Source: an uncultured bacterium
GTDB taxonomy: Bacteria; Cyanobacteriota; Vampirovibrionia; Gastranaerophilales; Gastranaerophilaceae
Length of the DNA: 64,000 nucleotides
Assembly: GCA_949282215.1 (NCBI GenBank)
Contig: CASDPF010000009.1
Span: forward strand, 1-64,000
Reading direction: 5' to 3'
Both the position numbers and the translations under genes were made by a program. A model generated the notes under the pieces. The model was not told the origin of the DNA, did no database searches, and saw only the letters and a list, made by a program, of their open reading frames with translations. Shown here in pieces: positions 8,486 to 17,098 of the stretch (the first letter of the stretch is position 1; each line of letters begins with the position of its first letter).

Positions 8486-10006
8486 ATGGAATTTGAAAAT
8501 AGTACATTGGTAAATACTAAGAAAATCCCGATATGGCTTATTTCTTTTACTATTTTGTTACCAACAGCCTTTACAATGCTGGCAACATCTGAAACTAACG
8601 TAGCTATACCACATATTGCAGGATATTTTGGGGCAACTCTTGATGAAGCAAATTGGGTAATCACAAGTTACATGATTGCAAATGCAATACTTCTGCCAAT
8701 GACGGCTTGGTGTGACAATATGATGGGCAGAGTTAACTTTTTAAAAGTATTCGTCGGAATTTTTACATTGGGTTCTTTTATGTGTGCATTTGCACCAAGT
8801 TTAAATATGATGGTCTTAGGACGTCTTATTCAGGGCATTGGAGGAGGGCCATTAATGCCTATGGCTCAAGCTATATTAATCGCAAGCTTCCCGTTTGAGA
8901 AACGAGGATTGGCTATGGCATTATTTATGCTTTCAGTTATGGTTTCTTCTATTATCGGCCCTACAATAGGCGGACTAATAGTCGATAACTCAAGCTGGCA
9001 GTGGATTTATCTCACAAATATTCCTGTCGGTATTATATCAATATTTTTGATACACTTTTTTATGCCGGAAAATCCTAATAGAATAAAACCTAAAAAAGTT
9101 GACTTTGTCGGGTTTATATTATTGGTAATTTGGCTTTTAACCATGCAGATTGTACTTGATAAAGGGGAACAGTATAACTGGTTTGATTGTACCTGGATAT
9201 GTTGGCTTACTGGAATATCAGTATTTTCATTTATTTATTTTATTGTATGGGAACTTGAATATAAAGATCCTATGGTAAATGTCAGAATTTTTAAAGATAA
9301 AAACTTTGCAATAGGAACGTATCTCGCAGCATTTGTTAATATGATAATTTACGTTACGATTGTACTCCTTCCAAAATATCTGCAAAGTATTATTGGCTAT
9401 ACTGCAAGTTTAAGCGGATTGTCTTTAGCTCCTCGTGTAGTTTCTTGCCTAATAATGTTAAGTATAATCGGGAAATTAGTTGCGAAAGTTGATAACAGAA
9501 TACTTATTGCGATAGGATTCTTTTTCATTGGATTTTCAACTTACTACTATACAAATTTATCTTTAATGACCTCATTCGGGTATTTAGTAATTCCAAATAT
9601 GCTACTTGGAGTCGGAGTCATTATGGCATCGGTTCCTTTATCGGCATTGGTATTAGGAACTCTGCCTAAAACTGAATTATCAAACGGTGCAGGACTTCAC
9701 AGCTTAGCAAAATGTATTGCTACAGTTTTGAGTATCTCTTTATCCTCGACAATGGTTGCAAGATTATCTCAAGCACACCAAACATACCTAGTTGGTAACT
9801 TGTCAAAAACAAATCCTGTATTTTGGCATGAAGCATCTATTATGACTCATAAGTTTATGCTGCACACAGCTGAAATTACTGCAGCACACAAAGCAAATAT
9901 CCTCTTTTATAAAGAATTAATTACGCAATCACATATTTTTGCATATGTGAATGTATTTGCTCTTTTTGCACTGGTGTCATTTATACTTATACCACTAGGT
10001 TTTTGA
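8486..10006 (+). CDS. MFS multidrug exporter, DHA2 (EmrB/QacA) type
   Basis: 506 aa, about 14 predicted membrane helices. Motifs: ETNVAIPHIAG in TM1 (motif D1), GRLIQGIGGGPLMPMAQA (loop/TM4), and GPTIGGLIVD (motif C of antiporters). This is the EmrB-type H+/drug antiporter family of the inner membrane. A paralogue lies at 33128-34684. No HlyD/EmrA partner or outer-membrane channel gene is adjacent, so the substrate is unknown. TGcTAATAT (8471-8479) ends 6 nt before the ATG and there is no SD, suggesting a leaderless mRNA. Confidence 0.9.
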   Translation: MEFENSTLVNTKKIPIWLISFTILLPTAFTMLATSETNVAIPHIAGYFGATLDEANWVITSYMIANAILLPMTAWCDNMMGRVNFLKVFVGIFTLGSFMCAFAPSLNMMVLGRLIQGIGGGPLMPMAQAILIASFPFEKRGLAMALFMLSVMVSSIIGPTIGGLIVDNSSWQWIYLTNIPVGIISIFLIHFFMPENPNRIKPKKVDFVGFILLVIWLLTMQIVLDKGEQYNWFDCTWICWLTGISVFSFIYFIVWELEYKDPMVNVRIFKDKNFAIGTYLAAFVNMIIYVTIVLLPKYLQSIIGYTASLSGLSLAPRVVSCLIMLSIIGKLVAKVDNRILIAIGFFFIGFSTYYYTNLSLMTSFGYLVIPNMLLGVGVIMASVPLSALVLGTLPKTELSNGAGLHSLAKCIATVLSISLSSTMVARLSQAHQTYLVGNLSKTNPVFWHEASIMTHKFMLHTAEITAAHKANILFYKELITQSHIFAYVNVFALFALVSFILIPLGF

Positions 10007-10047
10007 TTAAAAGTTGATTTTAAGAATAATAAATAATATTTTGAATA

Positions 10048-10797
10048 TTATTTACATTTTTTATTGCCATTCCACGAAAGGTCTTTACATTTAAGATAAT
10101 CCATATTCTCATTTATCAATACCCAAGCAGTACAAGCTCCGCCATGAGAATAACAAGTAGAAAACGGCCACCCTGTTTCGTTTTCAGTTCCTGCAGGCAT
10201 TATATTTTGTTTTGTTAAATAAAACATAAACAAATCTTTTCCATACATATTCGGAGATTTTACACCATTTAAATCAATATATATTATTGCATACGTTTTA
10301 CTTAAGATCCCAAGCCCACGGTAATCATCTGTCGGATTTGCAATAATCATTACAGAAGAACCGTCAACCATAAAAGCAGATGAAGTTTTCGCAGTTGATC
10401 CACCAATCTCGTTATTAACAACTCCATCCATCCTATAATATTTATCACTCATTCCGCAAGCTTTTTGATTTTTAGCATTATTACAATCTCTAATCTTTTT
10501 CACATTCTCAAAAAGTCTATCTCTTATAAGTACAGCATTTTGAGCCGTATAACTTTCCTCATTTTCATCGGAGCTTCCTGCATCTCTGCCTGTAATCTCC
10601 CATTCATCAGGGGTTCCGTATTTTTGAACAGAAGTCAGATAACATTGAGAAAGTATACTGTATATCTTTTTCAATTTTGTAATCGTAACCTTTTCCTGAT
10701 ATTTATTTATAACACTCGGAAGCGTCATAGAAGCAACTACACCAATTATACCAAGAGTGATTAGAGTTTCTGACAATGTAAAAGCATGTTTATGCAT
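10048..10797 (-). CDS. Type IV prepilin-like protein (pilin 3)
   Basis: 249 aa. The start MHKHAFTLSETLITLGIIGV differs from the other pilins (His-rich leader, LSET instead of LAEV), but the Glu5 and hydrophobic helix are kept. The C-terminus ends ENMDYLKCKDLSWNGNKKCK, like pilin 2. The ATG at 10797 has GGGAGA upstream. Unlike pilins 1, 2, 4 and 6 it has no poly-G cassette; instead it faces a divergent XRE regulator across a palindrome (10831-10846), so it is probably under separate transcriptional control. Confidence 0.85.
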   Translation of the reverse strand: MHKHAFTLSETLITLGIIGVVASMTLPSVINKYQEKVTITKLKKIYSILSQCYLTSVQKYGTPDEWEITGRDAGSSDENEESYTAQNAVLIRDRLFENVKKIRDCNNAKNQKACGMSDKYYRMDGVVNNEIGGSTAKTSSAFMVDGSSVMIIANPTDDYRGLGILSKTYAIIYIDLNGVKSPNMYGKDLFMFYLTKQNIMPAGTENETGWPFSTCYSHGGACTAWVLINENMDYLKCKDLSWNGNKKCK

Positions 10798-10830
10798 ATA
10801 TAATCTCCCTATCAATATGTTATTACTTAG

Positions 10831-10846
10831 TATCAATATATTGATA
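10831..10846. promoter_or_regulatory. Palindromic operator candidate between pilin 3 and XRE gene
   Basis: Perfect 16-bp palindrome TATCAATATATTGATA in the 103-bp divergent gap, with a further half-site TATCAATAT at 10810-10818. The position between the two starts fits a binding site for the adjacent XRE protein. Binding itself is inference. Confidence 0.5.
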
Positions 10847-10900
10847 TTATAATCATTATATTCACTTAAACAAAGTTTGTCAAGATAATATAATTTATAA

Positions 10901-11122
10901 ATGGAAAATGATATTAAACACAAACTGGGACGAAACATCAAAATAGAAAGAATTCGTAAAGATTTAACTCAGGAGGAATTCGCAGAAAATATTGATATGA
11001 GTTTAAGCCATGTTAGTAAAATTGAGCAGGGCATAACATCCCCAACTGCAATTGCTCTATTCAAAATGGCAAAAACTTTGGATATTCCAATGGAAAAATT
11101 CTTTGAGGGAATTGAATGTTAA
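10901..11122 (+). CDS. XRE-family transcriptional regulator
   Basis: 73 aa, a single Cro/C1-type helix-turn-helix: LGRNIKIERIRKDLTQEEFA (helices 1-2), then SLSHVSKIEQGITSPT (recognition helix region). It is a DNA-binding repressor or activator without an effector domain. TATAAT (10889-10894), with TTAAAC 17 nt further upstream, ends 6 nt before the ATG and no SD exists, so the transcript is probably leaderless. It is divergent from pilin 3 and likely controls itself and that pilin through the palindrome at 10831. Confidence 0.85.
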   Translation: MENDIKHKLGRNIKIERIRKDLTQEEFAENIDMSLSHVSKIEQGITSPTAIALFKMAKTLDIPMEKFFEGIEC

Positions 11123-11229
11123 TTTATAATTTAAGCTTAGAAAAACAGACAAGAAATTTTTATTATAGTATCCTGTAAAATATAATTAAAATACCAGCTT
11201 AAATATAGTAATATAAGTTAGAAATAATA

Positions 11230-11257
11230 AAAAGGCGGATTTAAAAATCCGCCTTTT
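11230..11257. terminator. Bidirectional terminator (GGCGGATTT stem)
   Basis: AAAAGGCGGATTT / AAATCCGCCTTTT, 13-bp arms with a very short loop. T-runs flank it on both sides. It lies just after the stop of the minus-strand gene at 11268 and downstream of the XRE gene. Confidence 0.8.
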
Positions 11258-11267
11258 CTATTTTGAT

Positions 11268-12257
11268 TTAATAAAATGATTTGTTTTTAAGTATATTAAA
11301 AGGATCTTGCCCTATACCTGCATAATTTCTTGACGGCGATGGTGTCATAGAAAGACCGCCTTGAGATACTAATGCAGAATTAGCACTCTCTATTTCCTGC
11401 ATTGAATTAAGAGCATCAAAATATGCACTCCTATCAGGCTCAGGAATTAGGTAAGGGTCAAAAGCTTCATAAGGCTCAATATAAATTAAAATTTCTTCAG
11501 GTTGCTTAGACTCAAATTTCGATCTGCAAGAATCTTGATATTTTGCTTTTAATTCTTCAACTTTAGCCTTAGCATCTTTATATTTTATGCCGGTAGAAGA
11601 TTGCTTCTCATCAAGCTTAGCCCTTGCCTGTTTTTCTTTTTCAGTAAGTTCTTTATCCTTACCTTTAATACCCAATTTCTCTAATAGCGGAGAAAATTTA
11701 TCATCAATATTTCCACTTTCAATATCTGGTTTTGGTTTACCTGCCGGATTAATTCCTGCTTTTTTTGCAAGAGCAGTATTATTATTTTCAATTTCTTTTT
11801 TAGCTTCAGTTGCTTCCATATATTCAGTCTTAGCTGGTTCAGGCAATTTTGACGGATCAAAAACTTTTTGTTTTACCGGAGGATAGTATATAGCAATATC
11901 TTTAGGTTGTTCTCTTTGAACGGTTACTTCAGTATAATACTTATTATCATTATACTTTTCTCTGACCTCATCTATTTTTTTATTCGCATCTCCATAAGAA
12001 ATACCTGTTGATGAAACTTTTTCATTCAATTTATCTAACGCTTCTTTTTCCTCAGGTGTAGGCTCATGTTTTTTTCCAAAACCTGCTTTAACTAACATTT
12101 CTTCCAGCTCAGGAGTAACCTCAATATTACCCGACCCTGAAGAAGTCATAATCTGACCTATTCTAGTTAGCTCTGGGTTAACACTTTTTTGTGTAACTTC
12201 GTTTTTAGTAAATCCCAAACTATTAGAGTTAATGCTTCCATCAAACTCTATACCCAT
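11268..12257 (-). CDS. Tandem-duplicated repeat protein of unknown function
   Basis: 329 aa, no signal peptide. Two copies of a unit of about 90 residues follow each other. Copy 1 has VSSTGISYGDANKKIDEVRE…DPSKLPEPAKTEYMEA; copy 2 has QSSTGIKYKDAKAKVEELKA…DPYLIPEPDRSAYFDA. Each unit is Lys/Glu-rich and probably helical. I chose the ATG at 12257 because AAAGGAG lies 6 nt upstream. The 5' region carries a TAAGCA-N5-TGCTTA dyad identical to that before the gene at 57117, another repeat protein, so the two are likely co-regulated. Function unknown. Confidence 0.75.
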   Translation of the reverse strand: MGIEFDGSINSNSLGFTKNEVTQKSVNPELTRIGQIMTSSGSGNIEVTPELEEMLVKAGFGKKHEPTPEEKEALDKLNEKVSSTGISYGDANKKIDEVREKYNDNKYYTEVTVQREQPKDIAIYYPPVKQKVFDPSKLPEPAKTEYMEATEAKKEIENNNTALAKKAGINPAGKPKPDIESGNIDDKFSPLLEKLGIKGKDKELTEKEKQARAKLDEKQSSTGIKYKDAKAKVEELKAKYQDSCRSKFESKQPEEILIYIEPYEAFDPYLIPEPDRSAYFDALNSMQEIESANSALVSQGGLSMTPSPSRNYAGIGQDPFNILKNKSFY

Positions 12258-12284
12258 AGTGTCTCCTTTCATACTTATACTCTT

Positions 12285-12301
12285 TAAGCACACATTGCTT
12301 A
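12285..12301 (-). promoter_or_regulatory. TAAGCA-N5-TGCTTA dyad (copy 1)
   Basis: A 6-bp inverted repeat with spacer cacat, 28 nt before the ATG at 12257. The same sequence, spacer included, occurs at 57147-57163 before another repeat-protein gene, and the flanking AGAGTATAA stretch is also shared. It may be an operator or a 5'-UTR hairpin. Confidence 0.55.
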
Positions 12302-12443
12302 TGTTTATATAAACAATTTAGGCACTATAAAATTGACACCTAAGTATATAAACTGTAAATAAATCATAAATAAAAAAGGCATACAAGCCTCTTATATTAA
12401 GGGATAGGAACATCTTAACATTTCGTAATAATCGATAAAACTA

Positions 12444-12480
12444 AATAAAAAGGCGGGTTTAAAAAATCCGCCTTTTTATT
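12444..12480. terminator. Terminator after gatA
   Basis: AATAAAAAGGCGG / CCGCCTTTTTATT arms with the inner bases also pairable (GTTT/AAAT). It lies 10 nt past the gatA stop on the minus strand, with a U-rich 3' side. Confidence 0.85.
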
Positions 12481-12489
12481 TTCAAATTC

Positions 12490-13953
12490 TTAAATACTCG
12501 CCAACTGTAAATAATAGTCGTTTGCTCTTTCAAACTTATGAGCCGCATTGAACAATTTGCTTTCTTGCAGTTGCGGTGCGAGAATTTGCAGACCGATTGG
12601 CATACCGTCACGGTCAAATCCGGCAGGAACGCTCATACCAGGGATACCTGCAAGGTTTGCAGAAATAGTTGCGATATCTGTCAAATACATTTGAAGCGGA
12701 TCGGATGATTTTGCCCCCAAGTCGAATGCTGTATTCGGACAGGTTGGTGAAATCAAAATATCAACCTTTTTGAAAGCTTCTACAAAGTCTTGAGTTACAA
12801 GAGCTCTCATTTGTTGAGCTTTTTTGTAATATGCATCGTAATAGCCTGATGATAAAGCATAAGTACCAAGCATTATACGACGTTTGACTTCAGGGCCAAA
12901 ACCTTCAGCTCTTGTCTTAGTGTACATTTCCATAAGGTTTTTAGCATCAGGAGTTCTGTAACCATACCTTACACCGTCAAATCTTGCTAAGTTAGAAGAA
13001 CATTCAGCAGTAGCCAAAATATAATAAATACCGATAGAATATTTTAACTTAGGCAATGAAACTTCAACAATTTCAGCCCCGAGTTTTTTATAATCCTCAA
13101 TAGCTTTTTCCATAGCTTTTTGAACATCTTCTGATAAACCCTCAGACATAAGCTCTTTGATAACACCGACTTTCATACCTTTAATTTCATCATTCAAATG
13201 AGCGGCATAATGTTCAACAGGCAAATTCAAAGAAGTACTGTCTTTAGGGTCATGACCGGAAATAACTTCCAATAAATTAGCAGCATCTTCGACAGTTCTT
13301 GCAAACGGACCGATTTGGTCAAGAGATGACGCAAAAGCGATTAAGCCATAACGAGAAACTCTACCGTAAGTAGGTTTCATCCCGACAATACCGCAGAATG
13401 AAGCCGGAAGTCTGATAGAACCGCCGGTATCAGAACCAAGTGCAAGAGTAGCTTCACAAGCTGAAACTGAAGCGGCAGAACCGCCTGAAGATCCACCCGG
13501 AACTTTTTTCAAATTCCAAGGATTATGAACTTTTTTAAACGCAGAGTTTTCGTTAGAAGAACCCATAGCAAACTCGTCAAGATTAGCTTTACCAAGGATA
13601 GGAACTAAATTTCCGAGCAATTTTTCAGTAACTGTCGCATTAAAAGGTGATACAAAGTTTTCCAAAATTTTGCTTGAAGCTGTAGTTTTAGAACCGATTA
13701 AGTTCATATTATCTTTTAAAGCTAACGGTACACCTGCAAGAAGCGGTAAATCTTCACCTTTAGCAATTTTTTCATCAACTTTTTTAGCTGTTTCAATAGC
13801 AGTATCTTTAGTCAAAGAATTGAAAGCACCTAACTTTTCGTCAAGTTCGGCAATTCTATCAAAAGCTGCATTAGTCAATTCAACAGCGGAAATTTCTTTA
13901 CTCTTCAAGGCTTTACTTTGTTCGGCAGCCGATTTTTTCAAAAGCTCGTTCAT
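12490..13953 (-). CDS. gatA: Asp-tRNA(Asn)/Glu-tRNA(Gln) amidotransferase subunit A
   Basis: 487 aa amidase-signature enzyme that releases ammonia from Gln for transamidation of misacylated Glu-tRNA(Gln) (or Asp-tRNA(Asn)) within GatCAB. The Ser-cisSer-Lys triad is intact: K80 in PLALKDN, S155 in PGGSSGGSA and nucleophile S179 in GSDTGGSIRLP. The length matches bacterial GatA. The SD AAGGAG lies 6 nt before the ATG. gatB and gatC are not in the window, so the complex is encoded at separate loci. Confidence 0.96.
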   Translation of the reverse strand: MNELLKKSAAEQSKALKSKEISAVELTNAAFDRIAELDEKLGAFNSLTKDTAIETAKKVDEKIAKGEDLPLLAGVPLALKDNMNLIGSKTTASSKILENFVSPFNATVTEKLLGNLVPILGKANLDEFAMGSSNENSAFKKVHNPWNLKKVPGGSSGGSAASVSACEATLALGSDTGGSIRLPASFCGIVGMKPTYGRVSRYGLIAFASSLDQIGPFARTVEDAANLLEVISGHDPKDSTSLNLPVEHYAAHLNDEIKGMKVGVIKELMSEGLSEDVQKAMEKAIEDYKKLGAEIVEVSLPKLKYSIGIYYILATAECSSNLARFDGVRYGYRTPDAKNLMEMYTKTRAEGFGPEVKRRIMLGTYALSSGYYDAYYKKAQQMRALVTQDFVEAFKKVDILISPTCPNTAFDLGAKSSDPLQMYLTDIATISANLAGIPGMSVPAGFDRDGMPIGLQILAPQLQESKLFNAAHKFERANDYYLQLASI

Positions 13954-14086
13954 AATATCTCCTTAGCTAGTCTTTCTAACCCGCCCGTGCAGGCTTATAG
14001 CAAAATTCTAAAATAAACATCTCCAAGAAGCAAGCCTATGTTAAAAATAAAAAACAGAATCACCAAATGAAAATTATAAAGAAAGT

Positions 14087-14788
14087 TTAGTATCTTACTT
14101 TGTAAGGATAATCGTCAGGTATTTTCCAATTATTTAACTGGATTAATGCGGTACAATAACTTCTACCTTGGACTGAACTATCACCTAGACTTGTATTATT
14201 ATAACAAGCTCTTTTTAAATCCTCAATTTTACCGTTCCAAGCGTACTTCCAAGGCTCAAAACTCTTATTAGCATTATATGCTATCTTATCCTCCCTATTA
14301 GGATTGTAATAGAATGGAAAGAAACAAGTTCCACGACCTGCCGCACCAAGTGACATACACTTATCAGGATTTCCGGTGTAAAAATACCAATCTCTTGTTG
14401 TATAAATACTTGATCTCAATGCACTTCCATCAGGAAAATAGACAATAAAAGAACCATCAGACAAAATTTCAGTCTTTAAAATCTTCATATATGGAGCTAA
14501 ATATTTATTAAACCATTTTTCTTGCTCAGAACTTCCAGGTACAGGATTTCCGTCTTTATCTATGGTTGCACCTTTTACATCTTCCCACCAATATTGTTTA
14601 TCTCCATAATCAACTTCAGCCATTTTTATAGCTTGGTTTATTGCTGAATAAAACTTCATTAGTCTTGTCTCTACTACTCTGTTATTATTCTTCTGAATTA
14701 GTGTCGGCATTGTCATTGCTGCCACTATCCCGATTATACCTAAGGTTATCAGCACTTCAGCTAAGGTGAAAGCATTTTTCTTTTTCAT
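14087..14788 (-). CDS. Type IV prepilin-like protein (pilin 4)
   Basis: 233 aa. The leader MKKKNA is followed by FTLAEVLITLGIIGIVAAMT and the region MPTLIQKNN also found in pilin 2. The C-terminus ends NNWKIPDDYPYKVRY, like pilin 1. This mixture (N-terminal part close to pilin 2, C-terminal part close to pilin 1) is what exchange between pilin genes would produce. Its start follows ACAAGGACTT, a weaker SD than in the other copies, because about 60 nt of the usual leader-pilin spacer is missing. Confidence 0.85.
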   Translation of the reverse strand: MKKKNAFTLAEVLITLGIIGIVAAMTMPTLIQKNNNRVVETRLMKFYSAINQAIKMAEVDYGDKQYWWEDVKGATIDKDGNPVPGSSEQEKWFNKYLAPYMKILKTEILSDGSFIVYFPDGSALRSSIYTTRDWYFYTGNPDKCMSLGAAGRGTCFFPFYYNPNREDKIAYNANKSFEPWKYAWNGKIEDLKRACYNNTSLGDSSVQGRSYCTALIQLNNWKIPDDYPYKVRY

Positions 14789-14982
14789 AAGTCCTTGTCT
14801 TTTGGCACGGCTTGCTTTTCAGCTCTTTTTTGTTCAATAGGAGGTCTAAGTTGGAAATGCTTGTCCTAACTGTTAGTCGGTAGCCCCCCCCCCCGAAATT
14901 CTATCTATTTGCGATTTTTGCATACATCCTCCTTCGTTTATTATTATATATTTATTATAAATTATTATAAAAACTTTTTCAA
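14789..14982 (-). promoter_or_regulatory. Pilin leader cassette 3 (shortened)
   Basis: TTGAAA (14982-14977), 17 nt, TATAAT (14959-14954), AGGAGG, ATG at 14923. The leader begins MQKSQIDRIS and hits 11 G (14894-14884). With one more G the frame would read …YRLTVRTSISNLDLLLNKKE… and, because the spacer before the pilin is deleted here, continue past the pilin start in another frame. Leader and pilin would therefore overlap and could interfere. Confidence 0.65.
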
Positions 14983-14993
14983 GATAATCCAGT

Positions 14994-15425
14994 CTAGCGT
15001 TTCATAGATTTACTGATTTGAGAATGGATTTTGTTTGCTTTATACAAATATTCCGTTAAAATTTCATAGTTATGAACCGTTTCACGATACGGAGCTCTAA
15101 TCTTCATCAATTCATCAACGTTTCTATTAATACTTGCAAGCGACTCTAAAGAATCACTCATTTGCACAAGAGAATTAAATTTACGTGAAACTTTTGCAAG
15201 AATATAGCGTTTGACAAAAACAACCGCCTTATCTATTGCAGGAAAAGTTCTATTATGGGTAACAGGTTTTTGGATAGGTGAAGATACCGTCCCTTCAAGC
15301 ATTTTCGAATCAAATTCGTTAATCTTATGAGGGTTTGCAGTAAGGCTCGATAATGCATCAATCTGTTTGTTGATTGATTTTACCGATTCTATATTAGTTA
15401 ATGAGCCGAATTGTTTATTTCCCAT
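14994..15425 (-). CDS. Hypothetical helical protein
   Basis: 143 aa, Ser/Lys-rich, predicted mostly helical (for example SLESLASINRNVDELMKIRA), no signal peptide or membrane helix. The start MGNKQFGSLTNIESV contains an FGS motif, as do several other proteins here. The SD is weak. No family recognised. It is divergent from the gene at 15519. Confidence 0.6.
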   Translation of the reverse strand: MGNKQFGSLTNIESVKSINKQIDALSSLTANPHKINEFDSKMLEGTVSSPIQKPVTHNRTFPAIDKAVVFVKRYILAKVSRKFNSLVQMSDSLESLASINRNVDELMKIRAPYRETVHNYEILTEYLYKANKIHSQISKSMKR

Positions 15426-15518
15426 AGTCCGTCACTTTTATAATAAAGCATAAACAAAAAATATTTTTCCTGCAAATACAGTAAAAATATGAGCAAATTT
15501 TGATATTTTACTTATAAT

Positions 15519-15851
15519 ATGATTAATATGTATGACTATGAACTAGAAGAAGAAGATAAGGATTTAAAAAAAGTCGGACTGGAGCTGATGTTTATGACGC
15601 CTGAAAAATGCTCCAGCGAAAAAGGTATTACAGCAGTCGAATTAGCAAAACTGGTCGAATTGCCTCTTGATATTGTCAAAAAGAAATTGCAAATTCTCAA
15701 AGATGAAGGAATCGTTCATGTCAAAGGAATTAACCCTAAATATTGGAAATTTGATAACTATAACTTTCAAAGAATGGATGAAGACAGCGACATATTTAAG
15801 CTTTTATGCAGTTTTGACGACGTCGATTTTGACAGATTTTTCCAATACTAA
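15519..15851 (+). CDS. Small winged-helix-like protein
   Basis: 110 aa. After an acidic start (MINMYDYELEEEDKDL) the segment ITAVELAKLVELPLDIVKKK, then LQILKDEGIVHVKG, has the helix-turn-helix plus wing pattern of MarR/ArsR-like domains, so it may bind DNA. A TATAAT lies directly before the ATG at 15519; if it is the -10 box, translation would begin at the ATG at 15528 (residue 4). The C-terminus is acidic (DDVDFDRFFQY). Function inferred only from fold pattern. Confidence 0.6.
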   Translation: MINMYDYELEEEDKDLKKVGLELMFMTPEKCSSEKGITAVELAKLVELPLDIVKKKLQILKDEGIVHVKGINPKYWKFDNYNFQRMDEDSDIFKLLCSFDDVDFDRFFQY

Positions 15852-15903
15852 TCTAACTTTACAAAAACTTGCCTAAAATACTTATTTAAAAGATAATTTT
15901 CGT

Positions 15904-16656
15904 ATGATTACGAAAAATGAAATAGACAGTCTGGTTGAAAAATTTGAAAATGAAGATTTCATAAAAGACGACCCTGTCAGGTTTCCAAACAGATTTAAAA
16001 ATAAAAAAGATATTGAACTTGCGGGATTTATGGCATCACTTGTAGCCTATGGAAGACGTGACGTATTCACAAAAAAACTTGATGCTCTTTTTACGCTTGC
16101 ACAAAACAAACCGCTTGATTTTATCTTAAATTTTGAACCCAAAATCATAGGAGATTTCAACTACAGATTTGGCAAACCCGAAGACTTCGCTCAAATATTT
16201 TCAATCCTGCGTGAGCTGTATTCAAAAGACGGAGGACTGGAAGAACTCTTTAAATACGGCTACGAAAATCCCTATAAAGGAAATATGTTCGTACCCGTAA
16301 CCGATTATTTTTATTCAAGAGCAAAAAATCCTAATCAGGGGTTTTATTTTATGATACCTGACCCTAAAAAAGGCGGAGCCATGAAACGTATGTGTATGTT
16401 TCTCCGCTGGATGGTAAGGAAAGGTCCCGTAGACTTCGGAATTTGGGATTTTATGCCGGCATCTGAATTATATATTCCGCTCGATGTGCATGTAGCAAGA
16501 ATTTCAAGAGAAATGGGACTTTTAACAAGAAACGCAAATGACTTTAAAGCAGTAATCGAACTGACAGAAAATTTAAAAAAATATGATTCTCAAGACCCTG
16601 CAAAATATGACTTTGCAATGTTTGGATATGGTGTTAATGAAAATAAAAAAGGATAA
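15904..16656 (+). CDS. TIGR02757/DUF2400 family protein
   Basis: 250 aa, matching the size and motifs of the TIGR02757 (DUF2400) family: GFMASLVAYGRRD near residue 46, RMCMFLRWMVRKGPVDFGIW, then YIPLDVHVARISREMGLL and the C-terminal KYDFAMFGYGV. The fold is thought to be related to helix-hairpin-helix DNA glycosylases, but the function is unknown. GATAAT (15892-15897) ends 6 nt before the ATG and there is no SD. Followed after 5 nt by the gene at 16662. Confidence 0.8.
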   Translation: MITKNEIDSLVEKFENEDFIKDDPVRFPNRFKNKKDIELAGFMASLVAYGRRDVFTKKLDALFTLAQNKPLDFILNFEPKIIGDFNYRFGKPEDFAQIFSILRELYSKDGGLEELFKYGYENPYKGNMFVPVTDYFYSRAKNPNQGFYFMIPDPKKGGAMKRMCMFLRWMVRKGPVDFGIWDFMPASELYIPLDVHVARISREMGLLTRNANDFKAVIELTENLKKYDSQDPAKYDFAMFGYGVNENKKG

Positions 16657-16661
16657 AGCTT

Positions 16662-16991
16662 ATGGCAAAAATTCCAAAAATTTCTAACAATTACCAAAAT
16701 TTAAAAGTTCTGCAAAATAATAAATTTTGGGCATACATTTCAGGTGATATAAAAGGTTATAAAAAAGCCTCACAAGAATTTGCAAAAGAAGCGATAAAGG
16801 ATTTTGACACCGCAAAAGAAGTAATGAAAAAATCTCCAAAACTCACTGCCCCATTATTTTCAAAATTAGCACTACGTAGTTTAAAAGTCTGGTTCTTAGA
16901 TAAATTAAGAATAAAAACCCCTGAAGAAAAAGCACTGATAAAACTTGCTAAAGCTGAAAAAGAAAAACAAAAGCTCAAAATAAACGTATAA
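16662..16991 (+). CDS. Hypothetical basic protein
   Basis: 109 aa, Lys-rich and helical, with a C-terminal highly charged run (AEKEKQKLKINV). It starts 5 nt after the DUF2400 gene and probably shares its mRNA. No signal peptide, no recognised domain. Confidence 0.55.
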   Translation: MAKIPKISNNYQNLKVLQNNKFWAYISGDIKGYKKASQEFAKEAIKDFDTAKEVMKKSPKLTAPLFSKLALRSLKVWFLDKLRIKTPEEKALIKLAKAEKEKQKLKINV

Positions 16992-17030
16992 AAACTGGAA
17001 CTATTATTAATTTTATAATATAATAAATTC

Positions 17031-17098
17031 AGGGTAAGGCTCTTAGCCTCCACGACACACATGATTTACGAAGAAATCGGTCGAAAGGAGGTGAACGG
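17031..17098 (+). promoter_or_regulatory. Structured 5' leader of small ORF with perfect SD
   Basis: Two overlapping TATAAT boxes (17014-17024) suggest a start near 17031. The leader holds AGGCT-ctt-AGCCT (17037-17049) and GATTT-acgaag-AAATC (17063-17078), the latter enclosed by CGAC/GTCG. It ends in AAAGGAGGTGA (17084-17094), the longest anti-SD match in the window, 7 nt before the ATG at 17099. Confidence 0.55.
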
